Source: Plasmodium brasilianum
Taxonomy: Eukaryota > Apicomplexa > Aconoidasida > Haemosporida > Plasmodiidae
NCBI RefSeq assembly: GCF_023973825.1
Contig: NW_027122946.1
Coordinates: forward strand, 1 to 16,073
DNA length: 16,073 nt
Direction: 5' to 3'
Part shown: positions 16,067 to 16,073 of the stretch, one piece after another
How positions within the stretch are numbered: the stretch's first letter is position 1
Layout: each line of letters opens with the position of its first letter
Notes under the pieces: generated by a model
Seen by the model: the letters and a program-made list of their open reading frames with translations, nothing else
What the model was told of the DNA's origin: nothing
The model's database searches: none
Program-made: the position numbers and the translations under genes

Positions 16067-16073
16067 TCAGAAA

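Larger units (their letters stand above)
14559..16073 (-). repeat. Right arm of inverted repeat 2 (runs off window end)
   Basis: Reverse complement of 12883-14397. It equals segment A shifted by 10402 bp without indels. Confidence 0.92.

Noticed and set aside
1..16073. tRNA genes, CRISPR array, insertion sequence or phage genes
   Set aside because: No tRNA-like conserved arms, spaced short repeats or transposase-like frames were seen. All large repeats are monomer copies.

Overview
The window is apicomplexan mitochondrial DNA of the haemosporidian type (Plasmodium, Haemoproteus, Leucocytozoon and relatives). Three things show this: only three protein genes (cytochrome b, cox1, cox3); small and large subunit rRNA broken into short pieces on both strands; and a tandem monomer of 5968 bp (position 1 recurs at 5969). 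I found no tRNA gene. The AT-rich coding sequence and the cytochrome b numbering (PEWY at 260-263, Tyr at 268) fit haemosporidians closely. I cannot fix the genus from sequence alone.

Layout. Segment A (1-6263) is a little over one monomer, read with cox1 and cytb on the minus strand and cox3 on the plus strand. At 6263/6264, inside cytb, the sequence flips, with the 8-base microhomology TAAAAAGA. Segment B (6264 to about 14397) is about 1.4 monomers in the opposite orientation: a 5'-truncated cytb, rRNA pieces, cox3 (minus), rRNA pieces, cox1 (plus, frameshifted), a complete cytb (plus), and rRNA pieces. At about 14398-14449 it flips again, through a roughly 52-bp stretch that I cannot find elsewhere in the window. 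Segment C (14450-16073) is back in the orientation of segment A and ends on the last bases of cytb. The window is therefore two nested near-perfect palindromes, centred near 6294 (loop 61 bp) and 14478 (loop about 161 bp).

Function. Cytochrome b belongs to complex III. Cox1 and cox3 belong to complex IV. The scattered rRNA pieces would assemble into the mitochondrial ribosome that translates these three proteins; tRNAs must be imported. Pieces recognised by similarity to conserved bacterial rRNA cores are SSU 530 loop, 690-800, 900, 930-975, 1400 and 3' end, and LSU 750-830, 1900-1975, 2050-2080, 2450-2520 and 2580-2660 (approximate E. coli numbering). Much of the remaining intergenic sequence is probably rRNA that I could not assign.

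The copies are almost identical, but not quite. The cox1 in segment A has five substitutions relative to segment B, all of them amino-acid changing and all away from what I recall as the family sequence. The cox1 in segment B has a one-base homopolymer deletion. The inverted junctions are the most notable structure, because haemosporidian mitochondrial DNA is known as head-to-tail concatemers. Microhomology, short loops and homopolymer indels are also what amplification or long-read artefacts produce, so the junctions need independent confirmation.
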